Shown: positions 18,016 through 27,694, numbered from the stretch's first letter. The stretch: 64,000 nucleotides of DNA from Bacillus norwichensis (GCF_014836955.1 NZ_JACSPV010000004.1:30837-94836), one strand, 5' to 3'. Numbers and translations are program-made. Notes: generated from the sequence alone by a model not told the origin.

Positions 18016-19254
18016 ATGGAGCGCCTCTTAGAGAAAATTACTTCATTGACGAATATAGAAGAAATAACAGAATTGATCAGTCAATTTTTAAAGAAACCTG
18101 TTGTTATAGAAGATGAACAATTTTCCCTTTTAGCGTATAGCTCTTTTTATATTGATCAGTTTGATGAAGCCAACAAACAAACCATTTTTACAAAGCGCTG
18201 GACGATTCCTATATTGGAGAAATTCATGGATGAGGGAATTGTGGACCGCTTAAAGACACTACCCGAACCCTTCAGAGTCGAAAAGATCGAAGATATCGGA
18301 TTGAATCAACGTGTTGTTGTAAGCGCTAAATATAAAAGCCGCGTTTTTGGTTTCATCTGGGTGCAGGAAACGGATCGGACGCTGACTGAGGATGAACTCT
18401 CTTTTCTGCTGGATGTCTCTTTTCATGTTGGGAAACTCCTCTATCAAAATAAGCAATTGAAGTTAAAAAAAGATGAACAAAAAAATGAATTTTTTAAAAA
18501 AATCTTGGAGGATACTTTTCAAACAGAAGCTCAAATCAAATGGGAAGCCGCCAACGTCAATATTCCTATTCCAGACTCATTTATTTCCATTGTTTTTACA
18601 GTCGGGCCCTCCAGTGAAGAATCTTTTGGAGAACTGCTTGAAAAAATAGGACTTTTCGCCAACACACTAAAAATGCCGAGCCACGTCTTTATTAATCAAT
18701 TGATGGCAGTTGTTCTAATCGGAAGCAGTTTATCGTCACCCACAGACTTGAAGATACACGCAAACACATTGGTAACATCTGTTTTGGGACAATTTAACGA
18801 AGAAAAAGTATACACTGGAATCAGTAATCAGTATACTTCTGTCATCCATATGAGAAAAAGCTATCTTGAAGCTATTGAAGTGATAAAGACTGCCAAATTT
18901 ATCGGTATTAAAGAGCTTTCATCTTTTGAATATAAAAAGCTTGGATTGTTCCGTTATTTAGAGACAATTTTACAACAGCAGAAAAAAATGGGCGACCAGA
19001 ACGAAGATTTGCTGAAGCTAAAGCAAAAGGACGAAGAAAGCCAAACGAATCTCCTGCAAACACTAGAGATCTATTTGGAGGAAAGCTGCCGGCTGAAGCA
19101 GGCTGCGGAAAAGTTATTCATCCATACAAACACATTGAAATACCGATTGAATCAAATCAACCAATTAACCGAAATTGACTTTGATGATTTCAATCAAAAC
19201 TGCCAACTATATATCGATTTGAAGATTATGAAAGCGAGCTTACACGAAGGGTAA
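18016..19254 (+). CDS. putR: PucR/CdaR-type proline-responsive activator
   Basis: 412-residue regulator of the PucR family: an N-terminal sensory region, a GGDEF-like middle region, and a C-terminal PucR helix-turn-helix (CRLKQAAEKLFIHTNTLKYRLNQINQLTEIDF, about residues 355-395). Length and location immediately downstream of putBCP match B. subtilis PutR, which activates put genes in response to proline. Start ATG 18016 after a GGGGGGAG site. It is transcribed separately, since a terminator lies between it and putP. Confidence 0.9.
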   Translation: MERLLEKITSLTNIEEITELISQFLKKPVVIEDEQFSLLAYSSFYIDQFDEANKQTIFTKRWTIPILEKFMDEGIVDRLKTLPEPFRVEKIEDIGLNQRVVVSAKYKSRVFGFIWVQETDRTLTEDELSFLLDVSFHVGKLLYQNKQLKLKKDEQKNEFFKKILEDTFQTEAQIKWEAANVNIPIPDSFISIVFTVGPSSEESFGELLEKIGLFANTLKMPSHVFINQLMAVVLIGSSLSSPTDLKIHANTLVTSVLGQFNEEKVYTGISNQYTSVIHMRKSYLEAIEVIKTAKFIGIKELSSFEYKKLGLFRYLETILQQQKKMGDQNEDLLKLKQKDEESQTNLLQTLEIYLEESCRLKQAAEKLFIHTNTLKYRLNQINQLTEIDFDDFNQNCQLYIDLKIMKASLHEG

Positions 19255-19332
19255 GGGGGTAGCCCTTTAATCTACTAATAAAAGCTCCCCCCCTCAACCT
19301 TCTGATGATTTCGTACATAGGAACCTGCTCTC

Positions 19333-19785
19333 TTAAATAATTCCTTGGAAGCGTAAAATAACCTCAGCTATGATTGCAGAACCGAGGAAAGTTCCTAACA
19401 TCACTAAACTGGCTACAATAACCGTTTTCCATCCAAGCTTCATAAAATCTGTCCAAGAACGGCCTATAGCAATACCGGCATAAGCAAGAATAGGTGTGGC
19501 CAACGCCAAAAGCTGGACTTCTCCAGTCCACTCCACAATTTTTTCAGAACCTGGCATCCACGGCATCGATACAATCACCCCAATGATCGAAATGTATGCA
19601 ATGCTGGGAAAATTAATCGGAATCAATTCCCTAAATATAAAACCCGCTAGGCAAATCAATATAAGGATAATCATTCCAGGGATTGCCGTCATTGGTAAAA
19701 TATTATATCCAGCCCAATTGCCCAATAATGCTGTAAAACCGAAAATGACGAGCAACAATATCCATTCCTGGATATTTTTCAGCAT
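19333..19785 (-). CDS. Small membrane protein, partner of the DUF3100 protein
   Basis: 150-residue protein with about five hydrophobic segments (LLLVIFGFTALLGNWAGY, IIILICLAGFIF, IAYISIIGVIVS, LLALATPILAYAGIAIG, VIVASLVMLGTFLGSAIIAEVIL). I do not recognise a named domain. Its ATG shares a base with the stop codon of the DUF3100 gene (TAATG), so the two products are translationally coupled and very probably one complex, plausibly a two-subunit transporter. It is the last gene of the minus-strand catabolic block. Function is inferred from context only. Confidence 0.7.
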   Translation of the reverse strand: MLKNIQEWILLLVIFGFTALLGNWAGYNILPMTAIPGMIILILICLAGFIFRELIPINFPSIAYISIIGVIVSMPWMPGSEKIVEWTGEVQLLALATPILAYAGIAIGRSWTDFMKLGWKTVIVASLVMLGTFLGSAIIAEVILRFQGII

Positions 19786-20585
19786 TAGACTTCCCCCTTC
19801 TTACGAGTCATCCACGAATAAATTTTTTCAGTCAAAGGAAGGCCAATAAAAATGCTGACCCAAAGGCCTGTTGATAGAGAAAGCAAGTTGCTGGCTCCCG
19901 CAAAAGCAAGAATTTGATCTTCTATTTCCGGAAAAGCTGCTACCAGTGAACCGCTCGCTGCAGCCATCATACTGCCGCTTCCCACTCCCGAAGCCATCGC
20001 AAAAGATAGTGGACTTAACGGGGTAATGGTTGCTAGCAAGCCCGAGATAAGCCCTAAAAAGGCGGCACCAAATACCGTCCCAAAAATATACATCGCCATC
20101 ACACCCCTGCCTTCCGGAGAACTGATGCCAAATTTGTCCATAATCAATCCAACATTTGGCTCTCTTCCAATGGAGTGGGTCATCCCAATAGCTTCTCGCT
20201 TCATCCCCAGCCAGAGAGCAATAGGTAGAGCAAGAAAAATAGTTCCCAAGTTTCCAAGCTCCTGCAAAACCAATGCAGGTCCGGCTGCGATTACATCAGG
20301 TAGAGACGGCCCGATAACAACTCCGATCTTTGCCAATAACAACGCTACACCAAGCACAATAATAGGTTCTGCACTTTTCGACTGCTTTTCTTTTACTAGT
20401 GGCGTGAAATACAATATCAACCCAATAATCAAAGAATACAACATGGGAAGTAAGAGTATTACTCCAGGGCCGACCGGAATCCTGAAAGTTCCGATAAGTT
20501 CAGTTATAATAACTGTTATTAATACTAGCCCATGCAAGCGCCAATCTTTCCAAAGGCCAAAATCAGCATGATTATTTTCACTCAT
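19785..20585 (-). CDS. DUF3100 family membrane protein, putative transporter subunit
   Basis: 266-residue polytopic protein of the DUF3100 type: DWRLHGLVLITVIITELIGT, GPGVILLLPMLYSLIIGL, ANASGVGSGSMMAAASGSL-like glycine and serine-rich segment, and seven to eight predicted membrane spans. RBS is AAAAGGGGGATAAAC before ATG 20585. It is encoded directly after a hydroxyacid dehydrogenase and before a small membrane protein. The symmetry of gene order suggests uptake of the organic acid metabolised by the upstream enzymes; the substrate is unknown. Confidence 0.75.
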   Translation of the reverse strand: MSENNHADFGLWKDWRLHGLVLITVIITELIGTFRIPVGPGVILLLPMLYSLIIGLILYFTPLVKEKQSKSAEPIIVLGVALLLAKIGVVIGPSLPDVIAAGPALVLQELGNLGTIFLALPIALWLGMKREAIGMTHSIGREPNVGLIMDKFGISSPEGRGVMAMYIFGTVFGAAFLGLISGLLATITPLSPLSFAMASGVGSGSMMAAASGSLVAAFPEIEDQILAFAGASNLLSLSTGLWVSIFIGLPLTEKIYSWMTRKKGEV

Positions 20586-20609
20586 GTTTATCCCCCTTTT
20601 TTACACAAC

Positions 20610-21539
20610 TTACATTTGGCTCTTCCCTTCCACAGCCAATTGCGAAATGATATCATATACCGCTGTTGAATCTTGCGGGCCTTTCTGTAAATACTCTGCA
20701 ATTTGAAAAATCTGGCGGGCCGATTCACTTGCTACAGTCGGGACGCCTCGATCTTCAGCCAAATTCCTGTATAATGTTAAATCCTTCTTCATATTAAAAA
20801 GAGAAAATTTTACTTCTTCCGGAGTATTTTCCAACAAATTTGCCCCAAACACTTCCATCACTTTTGTTTGGCCGGATCCTTTTTGAATGATAGACGCAAG
20901 TTTTTGTTTCGAAACTCCTGCCCTTTCTCCCGTTAAAAAAGCTTCACTCAATAGAGAGATAATTCCCCCGACAATCATATTATTGCATAGCTTCACCACT
21001 TGGCCGGCTCCGCTGGGGCCAACGTACTCTATTTTTTCTCCAACCGTCTCTAAAACAGGTAAAACCTTAGGATACTTATCTTTGCTTCCCCCTACCATGA
21101 TTGTGAGCGTACCTTCATTGGCTCCTTCAGGTCCCCCGCTTAAAGGACAATCAAAATAATCGAGCTCATACAGCTTGGCTATGTCAGATAATCTTCTTGT
21201 CAAATTTACATCATTTGTACTCATGTCTAAAATCGATGTTCCTTTTTTCAAAACGGAAAATGCTCCCTGTTCAGAATCAATCATTAATGTTTCAATTAAA
21301 GTTGGAGAGGGCAATGATAAAATAAGCAGATCCACTTCAATTGCCATTGTTCTAATATCCGCTTTTACTGTAGCACCTATATCTGCCAATTTCTGTACGG
21401 CCGTTTCGTTAATATCATATACAAATACGCTGTAACCCTTTTTAATTAAGTTTTTTACAATGCCTGATCCCATCAGACCACAGCCTGCCACTCCAATATT
21501 TCTCAACAATCCTCTTCCTTTCTTCATTCCATCACTCAT
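20610..21539 (-). CDS. 3-hydroxyisobutyrate dehydrogenase-like NAD(P) oxidoreductase
   Basis: About 300-residue beta-hydroxyacid dehydrogenase. It has the Rossmann motif GVAGCGLMGSGI, the substrate-binding signature DCPLSGGPEGANEGTLTIMVGG, and catalytic Lys in GSGAGQVVKLCNNM-like PSGAGQVVKLCNN. The family includes 3-hydroxyisobutyrate dehydrogenase and tartronate-semialdehyde reductase. The outer start (ATG 21539) has no ribosome binding site; TTG codons near 21506-21509, next to AAAGGAAGAGG, are a better candidate and would trim about ten residues. It is in one minus-strand series with an aldehyde dehydrogenase and the DUF3100 pair, although repeat copy C separates it from the former. Confidence 0.85.
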   Translation of the reverse strand: MSDGMKKGRGLLRNIGVAGCGLMGSGIVKNLIKKGYSVFVYDINETAVQKLADIGATVKADIRTMAIEVDLLILSLPSPTLIETLMIDSEQGAFSVLKKGTSILDMSTNDVNLTRRLSDIAKLYELDYFDCPLSGGPEGANEGTLTIMVGGSKDKYPKVLPVLETVGEKIEYVGPSGAGQVVKLCNNMIVGGIISLLSEAFLTGERAGVSKQKLASIIQKGSGQTKVMEVFGANLLENTPEEVKFSLFNMKKDLTLYRNLAEDRGVPTVASESARQIFQIAEYLQKGPQDSTAVYDIISQLAVEGKSQM

Positions 21540-21607
21540 CTAAGAAGAATTTTTTAAACGACTAGACAAGGCTGCTTTTTAGTTCACAGCCCTGCCCTAT
21601 ACTCTTA

Positions 21608-21805
21608 AAATCAAGTGCATCTTGGCGTATTCGCGGCCAGGTTTTATCGTGCTTCGCTCGATACATTTCCTCTGATAATCTATCGTATCCACCGGAGACT
21701 TTAGCTTTATGCAGCTGGGGTTTGAACTCTAACTGAATGGAATATCAATAGGCATTCATCTCACCCCTTACAAAAGTGGAAGACTTCTGCTGATTGAAGG
21801 TAAAT
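21608..21805 (+). repeat. Family-1 interspersed repeat, copy C
   Basis: Diverged copy with CTTGGCGTATTCGCGGCCAGGTTTTATCG, GCTCGATA, TCCACCGGAGACTTTAGCTTTATGCAG and the end AAGTGGAAGACTTCTGCTGATTGAAGGTAAA. It lies between two minus-strand genes (dehydrogenase start and aldehyde dehydrogenase end), so it is opposite to the surrounding transcription. Confidence 0.8.
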
Positions 21806-21812
21806 TAAACTT

Positions 21813-23264
21813 TTAAGGCTTAATATATACCGTTTTATAATCAGTCCAAAAGTCTAATGCGGTAGAGCCTTGTTCTCTAGGGCCAATGCTTGAAGCCTTC
21901 TTACCTCCAAACGGATATTGATTTTCAAAATAATTGGAAGGTATATTTACATGTGTTACGCCTGATTCGATATTCCGCACAAAGTGAAATGCCTTATTTA
22001 AATCATTTGTATAAATCGTAGATGAAAGTCCAAAGTCACTTTCATTCGCCAATTTTAGTGCTTCTTCATAAGAATCTACCGCCGTGATTCCTATAACAGG
22101 ACCAAAAATTTCTTCCCGGAATATACTCATATCCTTAGTTACATGACTAAATACTGTTGGTGCTACAAAATATCCTTTGTCCAAACCATCTTGTGTTAAC
22201 CTTTTTCCTCCAAATTCTAGAACTGCCCCCTCCTCAATAGCCAAATTGACATAGTGTAAATAGGTGTTTAATTGTCCTTGATCTATAACAGGACCATTAT
22301 CCACATTTTCGCCAAAGCCATCACCGATAACCAAATCGTTTGCTCTAGCCACTAACTTTTCCGTTAATTCTTTTGCAATAGATTTAAGTACGATCACTCG
22401 GCTGGTACCTGTGCATCGCTGCCCGTTGTCCAAAAATCCACTGATAACCAAGTTTTCAACCGTTTTATCAATATCGGCATCTTCCAAGATAATGGAGGGA
22501 TTCTTACCGCCCATTTCCGCCTGCATTTTAGCTCCTCTTGTACTGACTGCCTTCCCCAAAGCCAGTCCAACATCTGTGGACCCAGTAAAAGATACGGCTT
22601 TTATTTTCGGATTGTTCCCGATTGCGCGCCCAATCACTCCACCTGGACCAGTAACCATATTGATGACACCAGCAGGAACGCCTGCTTCTTCGAACAATTC
22701 GATAATTTTCACGCTGATTAATGATGTATTGCTTGCCGGTTTGAAAATAACTGTATTTCCTGCGATGATTGCTGGTGCTATTTTCCAAATTCCTATCCCC
22801 AGCGGGAAATTATATGGAGCAATTACCCCCACTACACCTAGCGGCTCCCGAATCGTATAACCAAATATGTCACTGCTGTGAGAAGGTACCGTCTCCCCCG
22901 TCAGCCTCGTAGCTTCACCGCTGAACTGCTTCATCGCCTCAATTGTCTTTTGAACTTCCCCCTTTGCTTCACGCAGAGATTTTCCAACTTCCTTCGTGAT
23001 GATTGCTGCTAAATCTTCTCTCTGTTCTTCCAGTAACTGTATTAACTTAAACAGTACATCTCCCCTTGTCGGAACAGCCGTTTTCGACCAATCATTGAAT
23101 GCGCTTTCAGCTGAATCAATGGCAAATTCTACATCTTTCTCATTGGATTGTTGAAAGTATCCCAAAACTTGTTCTGTATTAGCTGGATTAATGCTTGCGT
23201 ATGTTTCATTTGTACAAGATGGAATCCACTTCCCATTTATATAGTTGTAATAAACTTCACTCAT
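21813..23264 (-). CDS. Aldehyde dehydrogenase, ketoglutarate-semialdehyde type
   Basis: 483-residue aldehyde dehydrogenase with YNYINGKW start, VVGVIAPYNFPLGI, SFTGSTDVG, the glutamate in AEMGGKNPSIIL and the catalytic cysteine at about residue 284 (NGQRCTGTSR). The sequence looks closest to the 2-oxoglutarate-semialdehyde/YcbD-like group, but that is from memory of the family. Start is ATG 23264 with GGAGGAAAAGG upstream; an in-frame start at 23345 would add 27 residues and abut the regulator stop. It follows the GAF/PucR regulator gene, which is its likely controller. Confidence 0.88.
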   Translation of the reverse strand: MSEVYYNYINGKWIPSCTNETYASINPANTEQVLGYFQQSNEKDVEFAIDSAESAFNDWSKTAVPTRGDVLFKLIQLLEEQREDLAAIITKEVGKSLREAKGEVQKTIEAMKQFSGEATRLTGETVPSHSSDIFGYTIREPLGVVGVIAPYNFPLGIGIWKIAPAIIAGNTVIFKPASNTSLISVKIIELFEEAGVPAGVINMVTGPGGVIGRAIGNNPKIKAVSFTGSTDVGLALGKAVSTRGAKMQAEMGGKNPSIILEDADIDKTVENLVISGFLDNGQRCTGTSRVIVLKSIAKELTEKLVARANDLVIGDGFGENVDNGPVIDQGQLNTYLHYVNLAIEEGAVLEFGGKRLTQDGLDKGYFVAPTVFSHVTKDMSIFREEIFGPVIGITAVDSYEEALKLANESDFGLSSTIYTNDLNKAFHFVRNIESGVTHVNIPSNYFENQYPFGGKKASSIGPREQGSTALDFWTDYKTVYIKP

Positions 23265-23348
23265 TTTGACCTTTTCCTCCTTGAAAGTGGTGTTACATCC
23301 CATCTTAAGTTTTAATTTTCTTAAAATAAATGTGTCAAGCAACAAAGT

Positions 23349-24977
23349 TTAATCCAATTCTTTGTTGCTTGACACATATAAACGAATGGCGATAACTAAA
23401 TCAAGCCAATCCTTTTCATTGTTAAAATCCATTTCCATAACCTCTTCTATTTTTTTCAGACGGTAGTAAAGCGTATTTGCATGAATATGTAATAGTTTAG
23501 CTGTTTTCTTATGGTTTTTATTTTGTTCAATAAACAATATTAGAGTGTCAATGAAACTTTCATCAAGAGTATAGAGCTGAACTAGTTTATCATTCATAAA
23601 AGTATCAAGAATCTCTTTGTCCACTTCATATAGAAGCCGTTCAATTCCTAGCATGGCATATTCTACTATCTGAACGTTATGAAGCTTAGCGTATTTAATG
23701 GAGCGAACCGCCTCCTCATAAGAAATGGATAAATCCTTAATCGTTGTTTCTCTTCCAATCCCATAAAGGATATCTTTTTTTTCACTCCATTGTGATTGAA
23801 TTTTATCAATCAATTCTTTTGATCTGTTCACTTTCAATTTAGGAATAACGATGACCAACTGGAAAGCACGTGTAAATATTAAGCCAGAAAAACCAGTAGA
23901 TTGAGCAATTCTCTCTATTGATTTGACAAATCTTTCTTTATCAATCAGCCTATCTACCTTCCAAAGTGGGCAGTGCTTACCTTCTAATATAATGCACTGA
24001 ACAATCCACCTTTCATCCCATTTAACATACCGTAAGGCCTGTTGGAGATCACGTCCTGAAAGTCCCTCCATCAACTGATTAAAAACTTCCTCTCTAAAAT
24101 GTATCTCTTTTTCATAAATTGCATTATCCTTAATAAGTTCCAGAGCAATAGTTAGACTTGCTTGTTCAATCGCAATTTGATCGATTTGCGAAAAGGATTC
24201 TAACGGTTTTTCTAATTTCAATATTCCTAAAAGATCGTCTCCCCTTCTAATCGGAAAAGTATCAGCCTCGGCTACAGTAGATATGTGAGGATGAAAGACA
24301 ACAGAGGAGGAAATGATCTTCTCTAGAAGTGAGATCACATTTTCAACTCCATATCCACCAATGATCATTTGATAAAATTGGTTATGTATACTGATAGACC
24401 GCTCTAATAAGGTATTCTTTTCTTTTAAATGAGCGTATACATTGGAGTTGTCTATAGCAATTGCACTTTGGCCTGCAATGACCTCAATCACATTCATATC
24501 TTCATTTGTAAGTACACCATTTTGGTTATAATTATTGACAGCTACAACACCTAAACAACGGTCTTTATTAACAATTGGCACACAAAATATGCTTTTGATT
24601 TTCCGCCTTTTCACACCTTCATAATAATAACGATAATTATATTCCGTCATGTTCTCCATATATTCTTCAATTTCCTTTTCAGAAGTGAATAACTTTGATT
24701 TTTTAAACTGGAATATTTTCCCCGTTATAGACTCTCCCGGCGCAAAAGCGATTTTTTTTAAACTCTCTTTATCAACACCTTCTCCCTTGGCAAATCTTAA
24801 CGTATTCGTTTCAGGATCGTACATGTAAATAATGAGTACATCAGAAACATCTATCAACTCCCTTGCTGCATCAATCACATTTTGAAGAATGTCCTCTAAC
24901 TTTAAAGATTGGGTTAATATCTTATTAATTTCCAAAAGCTTATTTGCCTTGTATATGCTCATAACATTGCTAGTCAT
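23349..24977 (-). CDS. GAF-domain PucR/CdaR-type transcriptional regulator
   Basis: 542-residue regulator. An N-terminal GAF domain (about residues 15-175: LEDILQNVIDAARELIDVSD ... SIFCVPIVNKDRCLGVVAVNN) is followed by a middle CdaR GGDEF-like region and a C-terminal PucR helix-turn-helix (HKKTAKLLHIHANTLYYRLKKIEEVMEM). Start ATG 24977 with GGGAGTG upstream; an earlier in-frame start (25016) lies before that site. It heads the minus-strand catabolic block, so it probably activates that block in response to a small molecule bound by GAF. The inducer is unknown. Confidence 0.88.
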   Translation of the reverse strand: MTSNVMSIYKANKLLEINKILTQSLKLEDILQNVIDAARELIDVSDVLIIYMYDPETNTLRFAKGEGVDKESLKKIAFAPGESITGKIFQFKKSKLFTSEKEIEEYMENMTEYNYRYYYEGVKRRKIKSIFCVPIVNKDRCLGVVAVNNYNQNGVLTNEDMNVIEVIAGQSAIAIDNSNVYAHLKEKNTLLERSISIHNQFYQMIIGGYGVENVISLLEKIISSSVVFHPHISTVAEADTFPIRRGDDLLGILKLEKPLESFSQIDQIAIEQASLTIALELIKDNAIYEKEIHFREEVFNQLMEGLSGRDLQQALRYVKWDERWIVQCIILEGKHCPLWKVDRLIDKERFVKSIERIAQSTGFSGLIFTRAFQLVIVIPKLKVNRSKELIDKIQSQWSEKKDILYGIGRETTIKDLSISYEEAVRSIKYAKLHNVQIVEYAMLGIERLLYEVDKEILDTFMNDKLVQLYTLDESFIDTLILFIEQNKNHKKTAKLLHIHANTLYYRLKKIEEVMEMDFNNEKDWLDLVIAIRLYVSSNKELD

Positions 24978-25165
24978 CTTTTCACTCCCGAGCTGCAATT
25001 TCACCAATCCTTTCATTGACTATAAATATTTGGAGATAGACTCACAAATATTGAAGAATCCTATATTATCTTAATAATGTTCACCATAAGTTTAGAACAA
25101 AGTTTAAAACCATTCGAATAATTGCATTTGGAATACTAAAAAAATTCAAGTCTGCCAAAAAGAAC

Positions 25166-25363
25166 AAAAGCGCAGGCGCCTGTTTATCGACGTACAAACT
25201 GGAGTGACTCCAACGAGATAAAGGAAACACGGCGACGAAGGCCGCCTCAAGCCGCCACGTCCTGTGGCTTCGGTGGCACTAGGATTCCTGTCCGTCGGAG
25301 CCGATGTTGACTTATCGTAGGAGGAGGCACGATGTCTGCTAGTCGATAGGCGCTGGACGTAGC
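25166..25363. repeat. Family-2 repeat, copy 1
   Basis: GC-rich element about 200 bp long. It opens with AAAAGCGCAGGCGCC and closes with GGCGCTGGACGTAGC, so the ends are partly inverted. The interior has GCCACGTCCTGTGGC, ACTAGGATTCCTGTCCG, and CTTATCGTAGGAGGAGGCACGATGTCTGCTAGT-type sequence. It shares long stretches with 35979-36162. An open frame through it (25146-25394) is a consequence of the repeat and not a gene. It fills the gap between the regulator and the camelysin gene. Confidence 0.75.
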
Positions 25364-25420
25364 ATAATCTGATAAATAAGTTATACACAAGCATAGAATT
25401 TTATAACTTCCTATACCATA

Positions 25421-25447
25421 AAAAAGAGCAGGAATCCCCTGCCCCTT
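25421..25447 (-). terminator. Terminator after the camelysin-like gene
   Basis: GCAGG and CCTGC arms within A/T-rich flanks directly after the stop of the gene ending at 25448; reads into a T-rich run on the minus strand. Short stem, so moderate support. Confidence 0.5.
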
Positions 25448-26032
25448 TTACTCATCAAATGCCTGTATGGCAACGAATTTCCACTCCAAATTAAGTGCAT
25501 CTCCTTGGAATTGGTTTTGATCTTCTCCATTGTCAACAAAGGAAAACTTTACAACAAGACGGTCACTGGCCCCGATTGGAAGTCCCCCTTTGCCAATTGC
25601 GGGAATGGTGATGTTTTTTGCTACTGCATCTGGTGACATACTTTTCAAGCTTGCCAGAGTAGTTTTATAGATTGGTTGATTTTGTTTGTCCATGTTCAGT
25701 AAAAATTCGACTGAAATATGCTCACCGAAATCTTCCGTGTTGTCTCCCTTTGCATCAATCACAGTGTAGTTTGTTTCTATCAGCACTTTGCTGATGTCCA
25801 GTGTGCCATTGTTTTTAAGTGTGAAACTCCGAAGAAAGGAGTCCCCTGGCTTCATGTTTTTTACATTGATCAGTGTATTTGGATTCACAGACAAGTCCAA
25901 TGTTCCCGATGCAAATGTATTATCCGACACTTTATTATCGCTGAAATAGGCATAGGTTCCGCCACTTAATAGAGCGACTCCAAGAAGGATGGACATTACG
26001 CCGACCCTAAAGCCTTTCATCATATGCACCAT
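25448..26032 (-). CDS. Camelysin/TasA-family protein (CalY-like)
   Basis: 194-residue secreted protein of the TasA/camelysin (M73) family. The SipW-type signal peptide ends in GGTYAYFSDNKVSDNTFASGTLDL, the family hallmark, and the body has NNGTLDISKVLIETNY and VVKFSFVDNGEDQNQFQGD. In relatives these proteins form matrix fibres or a cell-surface metalloprotease, and are processed by SipW, encoded 3 kb upstream on the same strand. AAGGAGGAGTGA precedes the ATG. It follows an M28 peptidase gene by 36 bases and is last in the series. It is a paralogue of the protein at 27777-28364. Confidence 0.88.
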   Translation of the reverse strand: MVHMMKGFRVGVMSILLGVALLSGGTYAYFSDNKVSDNTFASGTLDLSVNPNTLINVKNMKPGDSFLRSFTLKNNGTLDISKVLIETNYTVIDAKGDNTEDFGEHISVEFLLNMDKQNQPIYKTTLASLKSMSPDAVAKNITIPAIGKGGLPIGASDRLVVKFSFVDNGEDQNQFQGDALNLEWKFVAIQAFDE

Positions 26033-26068
26033 TCACTCCTCCTTCCTTACCAAACAAAGTCTGAAGAC

Positions 26069-27694
26069 TTAAGATGCTTCTTCCAGATTTCTTTCCTGAT
26101 TGTTATGATCTATCAGGAAGTCAAATATGGCTGTGCTGACGATGTCTCCGGCAAATTGAAGTCTTTCAGGACTAACATTTTCGATTGTATCGTGATAGGT
26201 GTGATATTCCGGTTCCAATCCGCCGGTTGCAGTCCCCATATTAAAGCAAGCCGCAGTAATACCCGCATTATGGAATGGAACGTGATCAGATGATCCCCTT
26301 TTGAAAAGGATTAGCTTTTCTTTGTCCTTGCCTAATTTATCAAAGGCATTATTTGTGTAATCCCAAGCAGTATTTGCTTTTCCATCAACCGTATTGACCG
26401 CAAGATATGAAGCAGGCTCATATTTCGCTCCCAGCATTTCCATCTGGAAGTTAATCAAACTCCTGTCCAGATCCTCCTTAGGAAGATTGCGAACGTAGTA
26501 ATTTGAACCGACTAAACCACTCTCTTCTGCACCAAAGGCAACAAATCGTAGTTCCTTATCAGTTGGGAAGTTTTTTAAAATTCTCGCCAATTCAAGAATT
26601 GTACTAGTCCCTGATCCGTCATCATTTGCTCCTGGAGAATAGGCAACACTGTCATAATGAGATGTGATGTACACTATTTCAGGATTGACAACATTCTCTG
26701 GCTTCTTTACAGCAATTACATTTTGAGATGTTTGATTTGTATGTGTATGAATAATCAAATTAGCTTTCACATCGCCTTTCGAAAGCTGTGTTAGGATAGA
26801 TTCACCCAACTCTTTCGAAGTACCGACTACTGGAATCGTACTATTGTTATTCAACGCAGGACGAAGCGGGGTAAGGCTGTCCACGTTATCATAAATGACA
26901 ACGCCAATTGCTCCAGCATTGGTTGCATTCTGTACTTTTTCCCAGTAAGAGTTCTCTCCCCTTTGAACTAATACGATTTTACCTTTTGCAGCATCTGTAA
27001 AATCGCTCGGTTGGCCAAGGCCTGCATGATAAATGGAACCTGTAACTCCTTTTTGGTCGGTTACTGCCGATCCTGTAGCAGCACCCAAAGCAAGCTCCTT
27101 ATTATTGTTTAGGATTTTCAAAGTTCTTTCTGTCCGGTTACTGATCGAAAACTCTTGAATGGAGGTTTCATATCCAAAGCTTTGGAACTGATTTTTCAAG
27201 TATTCCGCGGCCTTCTTTTCACCTTTCGTACCGGCAACCCTCGGTCCGATCTCCACACTTAACTGATGCAAGTAATCCATCACTCTATCAGAATCAAATA
27301 TCGTATCCCATTTACTGATCAACGCATCAGCATAGTCTCTTAAGAGATTGTCCGCATTCTCGGAAATCATCCCTTTATTTCCATAGCTGTTGAGTAAAAC
27401 ATAGAAGCTTTCCATGTGTTTGATCGCTTTTTTGTATGATTTACTGCTTTCATAATGTCCCACCGCAGTGATGTGGGTCTTTAAAGCCCGAGAAACAGCA
27501 GCGCTCGCAAACTCCCCATCTTTTTCCAGACGGTCAAGAAGCGCCTGCATATTAACAATGCTAGTTTCTATGTCCTCCTGGATAATTGCCGGGCTGCTTG
27601 TATGATTGTACTCTATGCTCTTCGGAGAGAATCCGACCAGCGTAGAGCCGATTAATACGGCTGATAAAAAGGCGCCAAAGCGACGTATTTTCAT
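26069..27694 (-). CDS. Secreted M28 aminopeptidase with N-terminal FIMAH domain and PA insert
   Basis: 541 residues. Signal peptide, then an about 80-residue helical FIMAH-type domain (about 48-129), then an M28 peptidase with a PA-domain insert (about 215-315). Ligand motifs: SHYDSV (His346), GANDDG (Asp358), FGAEESG (Glu390/391) and the C-terminal EYHTYHDT (His498). The position normally held by Asp in NxDM reads QMEM (Glu419), a substitution absent from the other M28 domains here. The whole protein is colinear with the C-terminal half of the 1290-residue enzymes. It should release N-terminal amino acids outside the cell. Confidence 0.85.
   Translation of the reverse strand: MKIRRFGAFLSAVLIGSTLVGFSPKSIEYNHTSSPAIIQEDIETSIVNMQALLDRLEKDGEFASAAVSRALKTHITAVGHYESSKSYKKAIKHMESFYVLLNSYGNKGMISENADNLLRDYADALISKWDTIFDSDRVMDYLHQLSVEIGPRVAGTKGEKKAAEYLKNQFQSFGYETSIQEFSISNRTERTLKILNNNKELALGAATGSAVTDQKGVTGSIYHAGLGQPSDFTDAAKGKIVLVQRGENSYWEKVQNATNAGAIGVVIYDNVDSLTPLRPALNNNSTIPVVGTSKELGESILTQLSKGDVKANLIIHTHTNQTSQNVIAVKKPENVVNPEIVYITSHYDSVAYSPGANDDGSGTSTILELARILKNFPTDKELRFVAFGAEESGLVGSNYYVRNLPKEDLDRSLINFQMEMLGAKYEPASYLAVNTVDGKANTAWDYTNNAFDKLGKDKEKLILFKRGSSDHVPFHNAGITAACFNMGTATGGLEPEYHTYHDTIENVSPERLQFAGDIVSTAIFDFLIDHNNQERNLEEAS

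Noticed and set aside
25146..25394. 82-codon open frame on the minus strand
   Set aside because: It lies wholly within the family-2 repeat; composition and lack of a ribosome binding site show it is a by-product of the repeat.
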